From Methylocystis sp. SC2 (GTDB taxonomy: Bacteria > Pseudomonadota > Alphaproteobacteria > Rhizobiales > Beijerinckiaceae), in contig NC_018485.1 in assembly GCF_000304315.1 (NCBI RefSeq), forward strand, positions 218,501 through 282,500: a stretch of 64,000 bases of DNA, read 5' to 3'. Positions 9,408 through 17,446 of the stretch are shown in pieces. Below the pieces are notes generated by a model that did no database searches, was not told the DNA's origin, and saw nothing but the letters and a program-made list of their open reading frames with translations. Every line of letters begins with the position of its first letter. The first letter of the stretch is position 1. The position numbers and the translations under genes are program-made.

Positions 9408-10277
9408 TCAGGCGTCGCTCTGACGGGCGGATTTCATCGCGTCCTCGAGACTCATCATCGCCGAGCCGGGCTTCGCCGGCTTTTGCTGGCTCTCATGCGG
9501 CGCCCAGCCCGACGCCCAGACGATTTCGAAGCTCGCGCGCACGCGTCCGTCCGCGTCGCAGAAGCGCTCGGCGTAGATTTGCGCGGCGCGCGCCACGACA
9601 TCCCGCCGCAACGGTTTGCGCGCCCGCTTCACAAGGACGTTGGCGGCGCCCATCGCGCGCAGATCGTCCATCAGCGCGAACATGGAGTCATAGCGCAGCG
9701 TGAAGCTGTCGACGTCGGCGACCGGCAGAGCGAAGCCGGCGCGCTGCAGCAGTCCGCCCATGTCGCGCACATCGACGAACGGCGATACGCGAGGACTCGC
9801 GCCGCCGGTGATTTCCGCTTCGGCCTGGGCGAGCGCGGCGCGAAGTTCGACGAGGCTGGCGCCGCCGGCGAGGCAGGCGAGGAAGAGTCCGTCCGGCGCA
9901 AGCATGCGTCGCGCTTGCGCCAGCGCGCCCGGCAGATCGTTGACCCACTGCAGCGACATGCCCGAGACGATCAAATCAAAGGAGCCCGGCGCAAAGGGCG
10001 GCGCTTCCTCGTCAGCGACGACGTCGCCGGCATGTCCGCTCGCGCGCAAGGGCCGCGCACGGCCGCTCGCCATGACGGCCTGCGCGAAATGTCCGCTTGG
10101 CGAACCGAGATCGAGCGCGCGCGGAAACTCGCGCTTCACCGTCAGCAACCGATCGAGCAGATCGTCGGCGGCGCGCGTCATCAGGAAATCCGGCGCGCCT
10201 TTCGACATGGCGCGGCGCAAGCGCCGGCGCAGCAGCGGGCGATCAAAAATCCTCGGCGGTCCGGCTGTCTCGCTCAT
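9408..10277 (-). CDS. SAM-dependent methyltransferase, BioC/NDUFAF5-like
   Basis: This 289-residue protein starts IFDRPLLRRRLRR, the N-terminus typical of alphaproteobacterial relatives of the complex I assembly factor NDUFAF5. Class I methyltransferase motifs follow: ALDLGSPSGHF near residues 54-64 (motif I), FDLIVSGMSLQWVNDL near 101-116, and a MLAPDGLFL block near 126-134. The family also contains BioC, but no biotin gene is nearby and the start favours the NDUFAF5 group. NDUFAF5 hydroxylates an Arg in a complex I subunit. Whether the bacterial protein does the same is unproven. Confidence 0.7.
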   Translation of the reverse strand: MSETAGPPRIFDRPLLRRRLRRAMSKGAPDFLMTRAADDLLDRLLTVKREFPRALDLGSPSGHFAQAVMASGRARPLRASGHAGDVVADEEAPPFAPGSFDLIVSGMSLQWVNDLPGALAQARRMLAPDGLFLACLAGGASLVELRAALAQAEAEITGGASPRVSPFVDVRDMGGLLQRAGFALPVADVDSFTLRYDSMFALMDDLRAMGAANVLVKRARKPLRRDVVARAAQIYAERFCDADGRVRASFEIVWASGWAPHESQQKPAKPGSAMMSLEDAMKSARQSDA

Positions 10278-10525
10278 GCCTTATTACCGCGCCCGCGCCA
10301 GTTACCCTGCAAGTGCGCAATGCGCACGAATTTCGACGAAAGGATGGCGCAATCTTGAAGCGATGATCCGAAGCGAAGCGGTCGCGACGATAGAACATTC
10401 CAGATTATCTTAACGTTAAGCCATAACCTGAAAACGCGAAACGTTTCGACAAGATCATGGCGAAAGTTAGACTGCCGCCATTCAAGAAGTCGCTGTCGAG
10501 GCTTCAACACGTAGGGTGTAGCGTC

Positions 10526-11119
10526 ATGCGTAAACTGTTTGCTTTCTTGCGTCGATCCCACACCGCCGGAGCGCCAACCGGAACGTCAGCTGGAACGTCA
10601 ACTGGAACGCTTCAGTCAGTTTTGATGGCGACAGTCGTCGGACTTGGCGTCGCCGCGCTTCCGCAAGACGCGAACGCGCGCAACATCGTCTCCTTCTCGC
10701 CCCACGTCGCTCCCGGCACCGTCGTGATCAGCGCCAGCCAGCGGAGGCTTTTCTACGTCGTCGACACCGGAGTCGCCATCAGCTATCCCGTGGCCGTTCC
10801 CAAGCGCGGCAAGGAATGGTCGGGCGCGACGTCCATCGAGGGAAAATACGTCAATCCCGACTGGGTTCCGCCAGCGGTGGTGAAGGCCGATCACCCGGAA
10901 CTGCCGAATTTCATCCGTGGCGGCTCGCCGCGCAACCCGATGGGCGTGCGCGCGTTGACGCTCAGCAGCGGCGAAGTCGCAATTCACGGCACGACCCAGA
11001 AGATGCGCGCTTCGATCGGCACGGCCGCCTCCTACGGCTGCATCCGAATGTTGAACGAGGACGTTTCCGACCTCTACGATCGCGTGAGCGTCGGATCGCC
11101 GGTCGTGATGACGCGCTAA
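10526..11119 (+). CDS. L,D-transpeptidase, YkuD domain
   Basis: This 197-residue protein starts at ATG 10526 (AGGG eight bases upstream). A longer reading from 10457 has no ribosome site. A signal or anchor segment spans about residues 30-50, ending DANA. The YkuD catalytic block is near residues 153-182: HGTTQ for the His, then SYGCIRM with the catalytic Cys. Such enzymes make 3-3 cross-links in peptidoglycan or attach outer-membrane proteins to it. A Thr/Gly/Ser repeat (GTSAGTSTGT) precedes the hydrophobic segment, which is unusual. A strong terminator follows at once. Confidence 0.85.
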   Translation: MRKLFAFLRRSHTAGAPTGTSAGTSTGTLQSVLMATVVGLGVAALPQDANARNIVSFSPHVAPGTVVISASQRRLFYVVDTGVAISYPVAVPKRGKEWSGATSIEGKYVNPDWVPPAVVKADHPELPNFIRGGSPRNPMGVRALTLSSGEVAIHGTTQKMRASIGTAASYGCIRMLNEDVSDLYDRVSVGSPVVMTR

Positions 11120-11143
11120 TTCACGCCACCCAAAAAAAGACGC

Positions 11144-11178
11144 AAGCCTCGTCCGCGACCGCGCGGACGAGGCTTTTT
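11144..11178 (+). terminator. Rho-independent terminator
   Basis: A perfect 14-base stem (11144-11157 with 11162-11175) and a four-base loop are followed by a T run, 25 bases after the L,D-transpeptidase stop. A-rich sequence on the other side may make it work in both directions. Confidence 0.9.
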
Positions 11179-11179
11179 C

Positions 11180-11497
11180 GTCTCCTCAGGCGCTCGCGCC
11201 CGCCGCGCGACTTCGTCCTGTCCTTTATCCAGAGCCTTTTTGGCGCGCATGGCTGTGGAAGAGGGTGGCCGCGCCATGGACGCAGGCGTGCGAATCCCGC
11301 AGTCTCCGCCTCGAACACGGTCTGACCATCGCTTTTTTGGCGTCAGAGTTCTTGTGTGGAGTATAGTGATCGCAAGAGATGATTCGACTTTGAATCAATC
11401 GCTTGAAAAGGAGGCGCCCTCACGCAAAGCTCCACGACGCATCGTCGCCTGTCTTTTAGTCGCCGCGTTATGCTGACATTGAGAAAAAGGTTGGCAC
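11180..11497. other. Intergenic region upstream of ybjN-like gene
   Basis: There is no convincing gene here. An open frame at 11240-11476 lacks a ribosome site and domain features. The sequence around 11350-11410 is AT-richer and contains two GANTC sites (GATTC and GAATC), the methylation target of CcrM in alphaproteobacteria, so it probably holds the promoter of the next gene. Confidence 0.4.
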
Positions 11498-12001
11498 ATG
11501 CTGATCGCAACGGAAAAAGAAACGGAACGCGCCGAACATCCTGTGGATGTTGTGGAGCAACTGGCGGCCAACAATGATTGGTCCTTCGATCGAGACGATG
11601 AAGACGAGATTTCAATTTCCGTCGCCGGAGCTTGGACGGAATATCACGTCGCTTTTACTTGGCTTCCGCAACTCGAAACGCTGCACGTCAGTTGCGCTTT
11701 CGATCTCAAGGCGCCCGAGCGCAGGCGCGGCGAACTGATGTCGCTCGTCAACGCGATCAACGAGCAGATGTGGATCGGGCACTTCGACTTCTGGCCGAAG
11801 GAGGGCGTGGCGATGCACCGCCATGGCCTCATCCTGACGGGCGGGGCGCAGCCCTCGGCGACGCAATGCGCGGCCTTGCTCGACAACGCGCTTCAGGCGT
11901 GTGAGCGGCATTATCAAGCCTTTCAATTTGTGCTCTGGGCCGGAAAGAACGCCAGGGAAGCGCTCGCCACCGCCAATTTCGAGACGAAGGGCGAGGCGTG
12001 A
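11498..12001 (+). CDS. YbjN domain protein
   Basis: This 167-residue acidic protein has the YbjN fold seen in alphaproteobacteria. It opens with a region holding EQLAANNDWSFDR near residues 24-36, then a beta-strand block with LETLHVSCAFDLK near 62-74, NEQMWIGHFDFW near 91-102, and a C-terminal helix. The family is often labelled a sensory transduction regulator, but the biochemical role is not known. Its end overlaps proC as GTGA, an arrangement also known from other Rhizobiales. Confidence 0.75.
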   Translation: MLIATEKETERAEHPVDVVEQLAANNDWSFDRDDEDEISISVAGAWTEYHVAFTWLPQLETLHVSCAFDLKAPERRRGELMSLVNAINEQMWIGHFDFWPKEGVAMHRHGLILTGGAQPSATQCAALLDNALQACERHYQAFQFVLWAGKNAREALATANFETKGEA

Positions 12002-12816
12002 CCGACGCGGGCGGGCTGCGCGGAAAGTCGGTCGCGCTGATCGGCGCCGGAAACATGGGGCTGGCGTTGCTCGAAGGCTGGGCCGCGCAAGATTTACTGG
12101 GCGCAGTGTCGGTCGTCGAGCCGCAGCCGTCGCAGCGGCTCCAGGAGCTGTGCTCCGCGCAGGGCTACGCGCTGAACGGCGCGGCTGCTCCCTGCGACGC
12201 CGTGGTTCTCGCCGTTAAGCCGCAGGCGCTGGAGGCGGGCGCCGCGGCGGCGGCCCCTTTCACGGCGCGAGACACCGTCGTCGTGTCGATCCTCGCCGGC
12301 AAGCGCGCCGCGGACGTCGCCGCGCGCCTGCCGACGCAAGCCGTGGTGCGCGCAATGCCAAATACGCCGGCGGCGATCGGGCGCGGCGTGACCGGCGCCT
12401 TCGCCAGCGCGGCGACGAGCGCGCCTCAACGCGTGTTTTCCGATGCATTGCTGAGCGCCGTCGGCGGCGTGGAATGGGTCGATGACGAGGCGCTCATCGA
12501 CGTGGTGACGGCGGTTTCCGGATCGGGTCCCGCTTATGTCTTCTATTTCGCCGAATGCCTCGCCGCCGCCGGCGCCGAAGCCGGTCTGCCGGCCGCTCTC
12601 GCGGCGCGGCTCGCCCGCGCGACGGTCGAAGGCGCCGGCGAGCTGATGCGCCGGCAGCCCGAGACAGGCCCCGACGAATTGCGCCGGCGCGTCACTTCGC
12701 CGGGCGGCACGACGGCGGCGGCGCTTGAGGTTCTTGAGGCGCCGGACGGCCTCGCCGCACTGATGCGCCGCGCCGTAGCTGCGGCGAAGCGCCGGGCAGG
12801 GGAACTTTCCGGTTAA
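11998..12816 (+). CDS. proC: Pyrroline-5-carboxylate reductase
   Basis: This enzyme does the last step of proline synthesis, reducing pyrroline-5-carboxylate with NADPH. The 272-residue length fits the family. A Rossmann motif LIGAGNMG is near residues 13-20, VRAMPNTPAAIGRGV near 116-130, and the substrate-site block SGSGPAYVFYFAE near 172-184. The start is GTG, with its TG shared with the TGA stop of the ybjN-like gene, so the two are translationally coupled. Confidence 0.93.
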   Translation: MTDAGGLRGKSVALIGAGNMGLALLEGWAAQDLLGAVSVVEPQPSQRLQELCSAQGYALNGAAAPCDAVVLAVKPQALEAGAAAAAPFTARDTVVVSILAGKRAADVAARLPTQAVVRAMPNTPAAIGRGVTGAFASAATSAPQRVFSDALLSAVGGVEWVDDEALIDVVTAVSGSGPAYVFYFAECLAAAGAEAGLPAALAARLARATVEGAGELMRRQPETGPDELRRRVTSPGGTTAAALEVLEAPDGLAALMRRAVAAAKRRAGELSG

Positions 12817-12893
12817 GACGGCGCGCGCCTTGTCCCGCCGCCCGGCGACAATAGAATACTGATTGGAAAATTCCTTCGGACCCGGAGACAGAC

Positions 12894-13568
12894 ATGACCA
12901 GCGGCGGCTCCCGCGACCGAGTGATCGATGCGACGCTTCGGCTCGCCACGCGGCGAGAGTTCAGCGACGTGACGCTCACCGATATCGCCCATGAGGCCGG
13001 CATCTCGCTTGCCGATCTGCGCGAACTTTTCCCATCGAAAGGCGCGATCATGGGGGCGTTCTCTCGGCGCATCGACCGGGAGGTTCTCGACGCGGCGCCC
13101 AAGGAAGCTTCGCACGAACCCGCGCGCGAGCGGCTCTACGATGTTTTGCGTCGCAGGCTCGACGCGCTCGAACCGCATCGTGAGGCGCTCGCGAGCGTCG
13201 GCCGCTGGGCGGCGCGCGATCCGCTCACCGCCGCGGCGCTCAACCGCGAGACCGTGAACTCGATGCGCTTCATGCTGGAGGCGGCGGACATCGACAGCGA
13301 GGGGCCGGTCGGCTCGCTCAAACTGCAGGGATTGGCGTTGGCCTGGAGCCGCGTGCTCGAGGATTGGTTCGCAGGCGATATCCATGACGCGCTGTCGACG
13401 CTCGATCGCGAACTCACGCGCGGCGAGCGCTACGTCGATCGGGCGGAGGATTTCGCAAGGCTGACGCGCCCGTTCTATTCCTTCGCGCAAAGCCTGTTCG
13501 GCTGGCGGACGCGACGTGGGCGCGATTACCACGACGACGACAGCGGCTATCCTCACGCCCGCGCGTGA
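12894..13568 (+). CDS. TetR family transcriptional regulator
   Basis: This 224-residue protein begins with a TetR-type helix-turn-helix: VIDATLRLA, then the VTLTDIAHEAGISLADLREL core near residues 22-41 and a PSKGAIM segment. The rest is helical, as in the ligand-binding domain. The C-terminus ends in an acidic/basic tail with His. It lies alone after proC with its own terminator (a repeat with a T run). The effector and target are unknown. COQ9-like proteins share this fold and are an alternative. Confidence 0.7.
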   Translation: MTSGGSRDRVIDATLRLATRREFSDVTLTDIAHEAGISLADLRELFPSKGAIMGAFSRRIDREVLDAAPKEASHEPARERLYDVLRRRLDALEPHREALASVGRWAARDPLTAAALNRETVNSMRFMLEAADIDSEGPVGSLKLQGLALAWSRVLEDWFAGDIHDALSTLDRELTRGERYVDRAEDFARLTRPFYSFAQSLFGWRTRRGRDYHDDDSGYPHARA

Positions 13569-13580
13569 TGAGGCGGGGTT

Positions 13581-13692
13581 TTAGAGCAGGTTCCGAAGAA
13601 GGTGACGGACTTTTTCGATGAGAACCTGCTCCAATTTTTTTTTGAGCGATTCCTATCGATCACATGAGTCCATGTGATCGGGAAGCGCTCTA
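13581..13692. repeat. Dispersed palindromic repeat, copy 2, with terminator-like hairpin
   Basis: Two hairpins are present. The first has arms GAGCAGGTTC (13584-13593) and GAACCTGCTC (13622-13631) and is followed by nine T, so it can end the TetR transcript. The second has arms GATCACATG and CATGTGATC (13658-13679) with an AGTC loop. The second half matches the repeat at 9321-9405 almost base for base. Both copies lie between convergent genes. Confidence 0.75.
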
Positions 13693-15060
13693 AAGCGGGA
13701 GACTGGCCGTCGCGCGCAAGCCGCCCAGCGGGCTGCGGTCGAGCGTGATGTCGCCGCCATGGCCGCGCGCGATGTCGCGCGCGATGGCGAGGCCGAGCCC
13801 CGAGTTTCCGTCGTTCTGGCTGCGGGATTCGTCGAGCCGGTAGAACGGCCGGAAAGCGTGCTCGCGACGCTCCATGGGGATGCCGGGCCCATCGTCGTCG
13901 ATATGTACGGTCATCGTCGCGCCGTCGTTGATCACTGAGAGTTCGAGCCGGGAGCCGTAACGCTGCGCGTTGCCGACGAGGTTGGCGAGCAGCCGCTTGA
14001 TCGCCGCCGGTCGCGCGACGATCGTCGGATCGCCCTCAATCTTCACTGACGCCGCGAGACCGCGCTTCTCGGTGTCCGCCCTCAATTCGTCGAGGATGGC
14101 CGCGACATCGGTGGGCGAGGACGTTTCGTCGCCGTCGCCGCGGGCGAAGGCGAGATAGGCCTCGAGCATGCGCTCCATCTCGTCCACGTCCTTGCGCATT
14201 TCGGCGGCTTCATGCGAGTCGCTCATCAGCGCGAGCGAAAGCTTGAAACGCGTGATGATGGTTCGCAGATCGTGCGAAACGCCGTTGAGCATCGTCGTGC
14301 GCTGTTCGATCGCCCGTTCGAACCGGCGTTTCATGTCGAGGAAGGCGGCGCCCGCCTGACGCACCTCGCGCGCGCCGCGCGGACTGAATGCGACATTGCG
14401 GCCTTTGCCGAACTCCTCGGCGGCGCGGGCCAGCCGCAGAATCGGCCTGATCTGATTGCGCAAAAAGGAAGTGGCGATGGCGAGGATGATGACCGAGGCG
14501 ATCGCCATCCACATGAAGAAAATATAGGAGTTGGAGGCGTATGCGTGCGTGCGCGTGGCGAGCATTCTCAACGTCGCGTCATTGAGCGCGACGCGGACTT
14601 CGATCAGGCTGCCGGGCAGCGCGGTGTTGATCCAGAAGGGCTCCTTAAGTCGGCGCGAGAGCTCCTTCGTGAGCGCCTTGTCGAGCAGCGAGAACAAGGA
14701 CGACTTTGGCGCCGGCCCAGGCAAGACCTGCTTGGGGAGAACCGCAACCTCCATATTGAGGTCGAAGGCGGCGATGCGGCGCAGTTGCGCGTGATCCGGG
14801 TCGTCCGGGAACGTCTGATAAATATCGACGAGCGCGGCGACTTGCCGGGCCATTCCGGCGGAGAGACGGTAGGTCACGACCTCCCAATGCCGCTCCATGA
14901 AGACATAGGCCACGGCGGACTGGAGGAGCACGACCGGCAGGATCACGATCAGCAGCGCGCGGGCGTAAAGCCCTTTCGGCATGCGGTCGTGCAGCCAGTT
15001 GGCGAAGCGCCGCCACAGATTGCGGGGCGCGGCGAGAACTTCCGGTAAGACGGCGGTCAT
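13690..15060 (-). CDS. Sensor histidine kinase, EnvZ-like
   Basis: This 456-residue inner-membrane kinase has one transmembrane segment near residues 32-54, a periplasmic sensor part to about 175, and a second segment near 176-198. A HAMP region follows, then a HisKA block with SHDLRT, where His263 is the predicted phosphate acceptor. An HATPase domain holds NLVGNAQRYGS and DDGPGIP plus GLGLAIARDI. It is encoded 18 bases after the OmpR-type regulator and must form a pair with it. The architecture matches EnvZ/FeuQ-like sensors. The signal is unknown. Confidence 0.9.
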   Translation of the reverse strand: MTAVLPEVLAAPRNLWRRFANWLHDRMPKGLYARALLIVILPVVLLQSAVAYVFMERHWEVVTYRLSAGMARQVAALVDIYQTFPDDPDHAQLRRIAAFDLNMEVAVLPKQVLPGPAPKSSLFSLLDKALTKELSRRLKEPFWINTALPGSLIEVRVALNDATLRMLATRTHAYASNSYIFFMWMAIASVIILAIATSFLRNQIRPILRLARAAEEFGKGRNVAFSPRGAREVRQAGAAFLDMKRRFERAIEQRTTMLNGVSHDLRTIITRFKLSLALMSDSHEAAEMRKDVDEMERMLEAYLAFARGDGDETSSPTDVAAILDELRADTEKRGLAASVKIEGDPTIVARPAAIKRLLANLVGNAQRYGSRLELSVINDGATMTVHIDDDGPGIPMERREHAFRPFYRLDESRSQNDGNSGLGLAIARDIARGHGGDITLDRSPLGGLRATASLPL

Positions 15061-15078
15061 CGTGACGACTCTATCATG

Positions 15079-15819
15079 TCAGCGGTTGGCGCGCAGCGGA
15101 TCGGCGAGCAGACGATAGCCGTGGCCGCGCACCGTCTGAAGATAGCGCGGCGCGTTCGGCTCGGTCTCGATTTTGCGCCTCAATCGGGCGATCTCGACAT
15201 CGACGCTGCGCTCGCTCGCGCTTCGCGCGGGATCACGCTGCGCCAAAGTTTGGCGCGAGACGATGGCGCCGCCGCTTTCGGCCAGCGCCCGCAGCAGATC
15301 GCGCTCGCGCGTCGTGAGTCGGACCGGCGCGCCGTCGTGCAGCAATTCGCCGCGCGACGGATCGAAGACGAAATCGCCAAAGCGCTTTGGCCCCCCGGGG
15401 TCCGCGCGCTGCGCGCGGCGCAAGATGCTGGCGATGCGCAGCGACAATTCCCGCGGATCGAAAGGCTTGGCGAGATAGTCGTCGACGCCGGCTTCAAGCC
15501 CTTCGACGCGGTCCGCCGTCTCGGTAAGCGCCGTCAGCATCAGGATGGGCGCGGAACGCAGCGGTTCAGCGCTCTTGCGCAGCCGCGTCGCGAAGGCCGT
15601 GCCGCTTTCGCCGGGCATCATGACATCCAGAACGATGAGATCGAAGGCGATGTCGCGCATTCTGACGCTCGCCTCCCTCGTGTCGGCTGCAGCGCTGACG
15701 AAATAGCCCTCGTTCACCAGATAGCGCGACAGCAAGGTGCGAATGCGCTGATCATCGTCGACGACGAGGATATGCGCCGCTTTCGCGTTCGGCGCGGCGC
15801 GTTGCGGAAAGGCCGTCAT
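15079..15819 (-). CDS. OmpR-family response regulator
   Basis: This 246-residue protein has a receiver domain (ILVVDDDQRIR, then LIVLDVMMPG with the phospho-Asp, and the LAKPFDPREL switch) and a C-terminal winged helix with the LARLRRKIE recognition region and the RTVRGHGYRL wing. I start it at ATG 15819, which overlaps the stop of the MarR gene as ATGA. A longer reading from 15846 would add nine residues inside the MarR gene. Order marR-ompR-envZ suggests one transcript. Confidence 0.9.
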   Translation of the reverse strand: MTAFPQRAAPNAKAAHILVVDDDQRIRTLLSRYLVNEGYFVSAAADTREASVRMRDIAFDLIVLDVMMPGESGTAFATRLRKSAEPLRSAPILMLTALTETADRVEGLEAGVDDYLAKPFDPRELSLRIASILRRAQRADPGGPKRFGDFVFDPSRGELLHDGAPVRLTTRERDLLRALAESGGAIVSRQTLAQRDPARSASERSVDVEIARLRRKIETEPNAPRYLQTVRGHGYRLLADPLRANR

Positions 15820-16379
15820 GTCGCGGCGCCGGCTGCCTTCGCGCATGCAAGATGCGCTCGAACCCGCTCACGCTCGCCGGAGTCGATCATCGCGAACAGG
15901 AATTTGGAGGCGGCGCCGCGCGCCGCGGGCGGGAGCTCGTCCATGACTTTCCGGAAACGCGCCGATTGCAGCGCCGCCAGATCGCGCGCGAGCGTCGCGC
16001 CCTTCGGAGTCGGATAGAGAAGGCGCTGGCGGCGGTCGACGACGCCGGCGCGCGCCTCGACGAAGCCCGCCTCAAGGAGTTGTTTCAGCACACGGTTCAG
16101 GCTCTGCTTGGTGATTCTCAATATCTCCAGCAGCGCGGCGATGGTCAGGCCGGGGCGACGGTTGACGAAATGGAGCACGCGGTGATGCGCCCGTCCGAAC
16201 CCATAGTTCTCGAGCAGCCGGTCGGCGTCGCCCACGAAATCGCGGTAGGCGAAAAAAAATAGCTCCACGAGTTCGAGAGCGTCGCCGTCGCCCGCCGCGG
16301 CCGCCGCTTCTGCGGCCGCGTTCCGCCAGCCGGCGACGCCCGGCGGCTCGGAGATTTTTCTCGCTACGAGTTCATCCAC
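15816..16379 (-). CDS. MarR family transcriptional regulator
   Basis: This 187-residue protein has a winged helix: HHRVLHFVNRRPGLTIAALLEIL, then TKQSLNRVLKQLLEAGFVEA with the recognition helix, and the DRRQRLLYPTPKGATLA wing. It is transcribed away from ilvE, and a palindrome lies between the two. It overlaps the downstream response regulator by four bases, so it probably controls its own three-gene unit and perhaps ilvE. Confidence 0.88.
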   Translation of the reverse strand: MDELVARKISEPPGVAGWRNAAAEAAAAAGDGDALELVELFFFAYRDFVGDADRLLENYGFGRAHHRVLHFVNRRPGLTIAALLEILRITKQSLNRVLKQLLEAGFVEARAGVVDRRQRLLYPTPKGATLARDLAALQSARFRKVMDELPPAARGAASKFLFAMIDSGERERVRAHLACAKAAGAAT

Positions 16380-16412
16380 GCTATTTATTGCCTGACGTTT
16401 GGCGGGCGCTAT

Positions 16413-16435
16413 TTACGTCAACTATATTGACATAA
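16413..16435. promoter_or_regulatory. Probable MarR operator between divergent genes
   Basis: Arms TTACGTCAA and TTGACATAA form an imperfect palindrome (8 of 9 pairs) around CTATA. It lies 34 bases before the MarR start codon and about 80 before ilvE. The right arm contains TTGACA (16427-16432), which could be the -35 box of a promoter toward ilvE, so a bound regulator would block it. Confidence 0.55.
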
Positions 16436-16513
16436 ATCTGACCGATGGCTAGTGCTGATCAAGCGTCGCAGCGCCTTGTTTGGCCTCTCGATCGCGTCTT
16501 CCCGGAGTTCGCC

Positions 16514-17404
16514 ATGTCGCTTCCGCCTTTCGATCAGCGCGACGGATTCATCTGGTACAACGGTGCGCTCGTTCCGTGGCGCGAAGCGAAGCTTCATGTT
16601 CTCTCGCATGGGCTGCATTACGCCTCTTGCGTCTTCGAAGGCGAGCGCGCCTACGGCGGGACGATCTTCAAATCGCGCGAACATTCCGAGCGGTTTCAGA
16701 CGTCCGCTCGGATCCTCGATTTCGAGATCCCTTATAGCGTCGAAGAGATCGACGCCGCAAAGCATGAGACCGTGAAGGCCAACGGCCTCTCCAACTGCTA
16801 TGTGCGTCCGGTCGCCTGGCGCGGCAGCGAAATGATGGCCGTCGCGGCGCAGAATTCGAGGATCAACGTCGCCATCGCCGTTTGGGATTGGCCGAGCATG
16901 TTTGACGTCGAGACCAAGATGAAAGGCATTAAGCTCGACATCGCCGAATATCGGCGGCCCGATCCGCTGACGGCGCCCTCGATGGCGAAGGCCGCAGGTC
17001 TTTATATGATTTGCACCATTTCGAAGCACCGCGCGGAGCGGCGCGGCTTCGCCGACGCGCTGATGTACGATTGGCTCGGCCGAGTCGCCGAATGCACCGG
17101 CGCCAATGTCTTTTTTGTTCAGGACGGCGCGCTGCATACGCCGATCGCCGATTGTTTCCTTGACGGCATCACCCGCCGCACGGTGATCGACCTCGCGAAG
17201 CGACGCGGCGTCGAGGTCATCGAGCGCCGGATCATGCCTGAGGAACTGGCGTCGTTTTCGGAGTGCTTCATCTGCGGCACCGGCGCGGAAGTGACTCCCG
17301 TTTCCGAGGTCGGCGTCTATCGCTTCACGCCAGGCGAGCTTTCGCGCGCGCTGATCGAAGATTATTCGCGCGAGGTCGAGAAGCAGCCTTCGCCGGCCGT
17401 TTGA
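16514..17404 (+). CDS. ilvE: Branched-chain amino acid aminotransferase
   Basis: This class IV PLP enzyme moves amino groups between 2-oxoglutarate/glutamate and leucine, isoleucine and valine. I start at ATG 16514 after GGAG, giving 296 residues, the family norm. A start at 16445 would add 23 residues without a ribosome site. Visible features include IWYNGALVPWREAKLHVLSH near residues 12-31, HYASCVFEGERAYGG, CYVRPVAWRG, RVAECTGANVFF near 193-204 and the ITRRTVIDLA block. It is divergent from the MarR unit and convergent with hpnO. Confidence 0.9.
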   Translation: MSLPPFDQRDGFIWYNGALVPWREAKLHVLSHGLHYASCVFEGERAYGGTIFKSREHSERFQTSARILDFEIPYSVEEIDAAKHETVKANGLSNCYVRPVAWRGSEMMAVAAQNSRINVAIAVWDWPSMFDVETKMKGIKLDIAEYRRPDPLTAPSMAKAAGLYMICTISKHRAERRGFADALMYDWLGRVAECTGANVFFVQDGALHTPIADCFLDGITRRTVIDLAKRRGVEVIERRIMPEELASFSECFICGTGAEVTPVSEVGVYRFTPGELSRALIEDYSREVEKQPSPAV

Positions 17405-17446
17405 GCGCGACTCTGCGCGCGCTCGGCGCGCGCGCGATTCAAACGG

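Noticed and set aside
11240..11476. Possible 78-residue gene
   Set aside because: It lacks a ribosome site and overlaps what looks like the promoter region of the ybjN-like gene.
17405..17446. Terminator between ilvE and hpnO
   Set aside because: There is a GCGCGC-rich inverted repeat, but it is low-complexity and has no T run, so it is not reported as a terminator.
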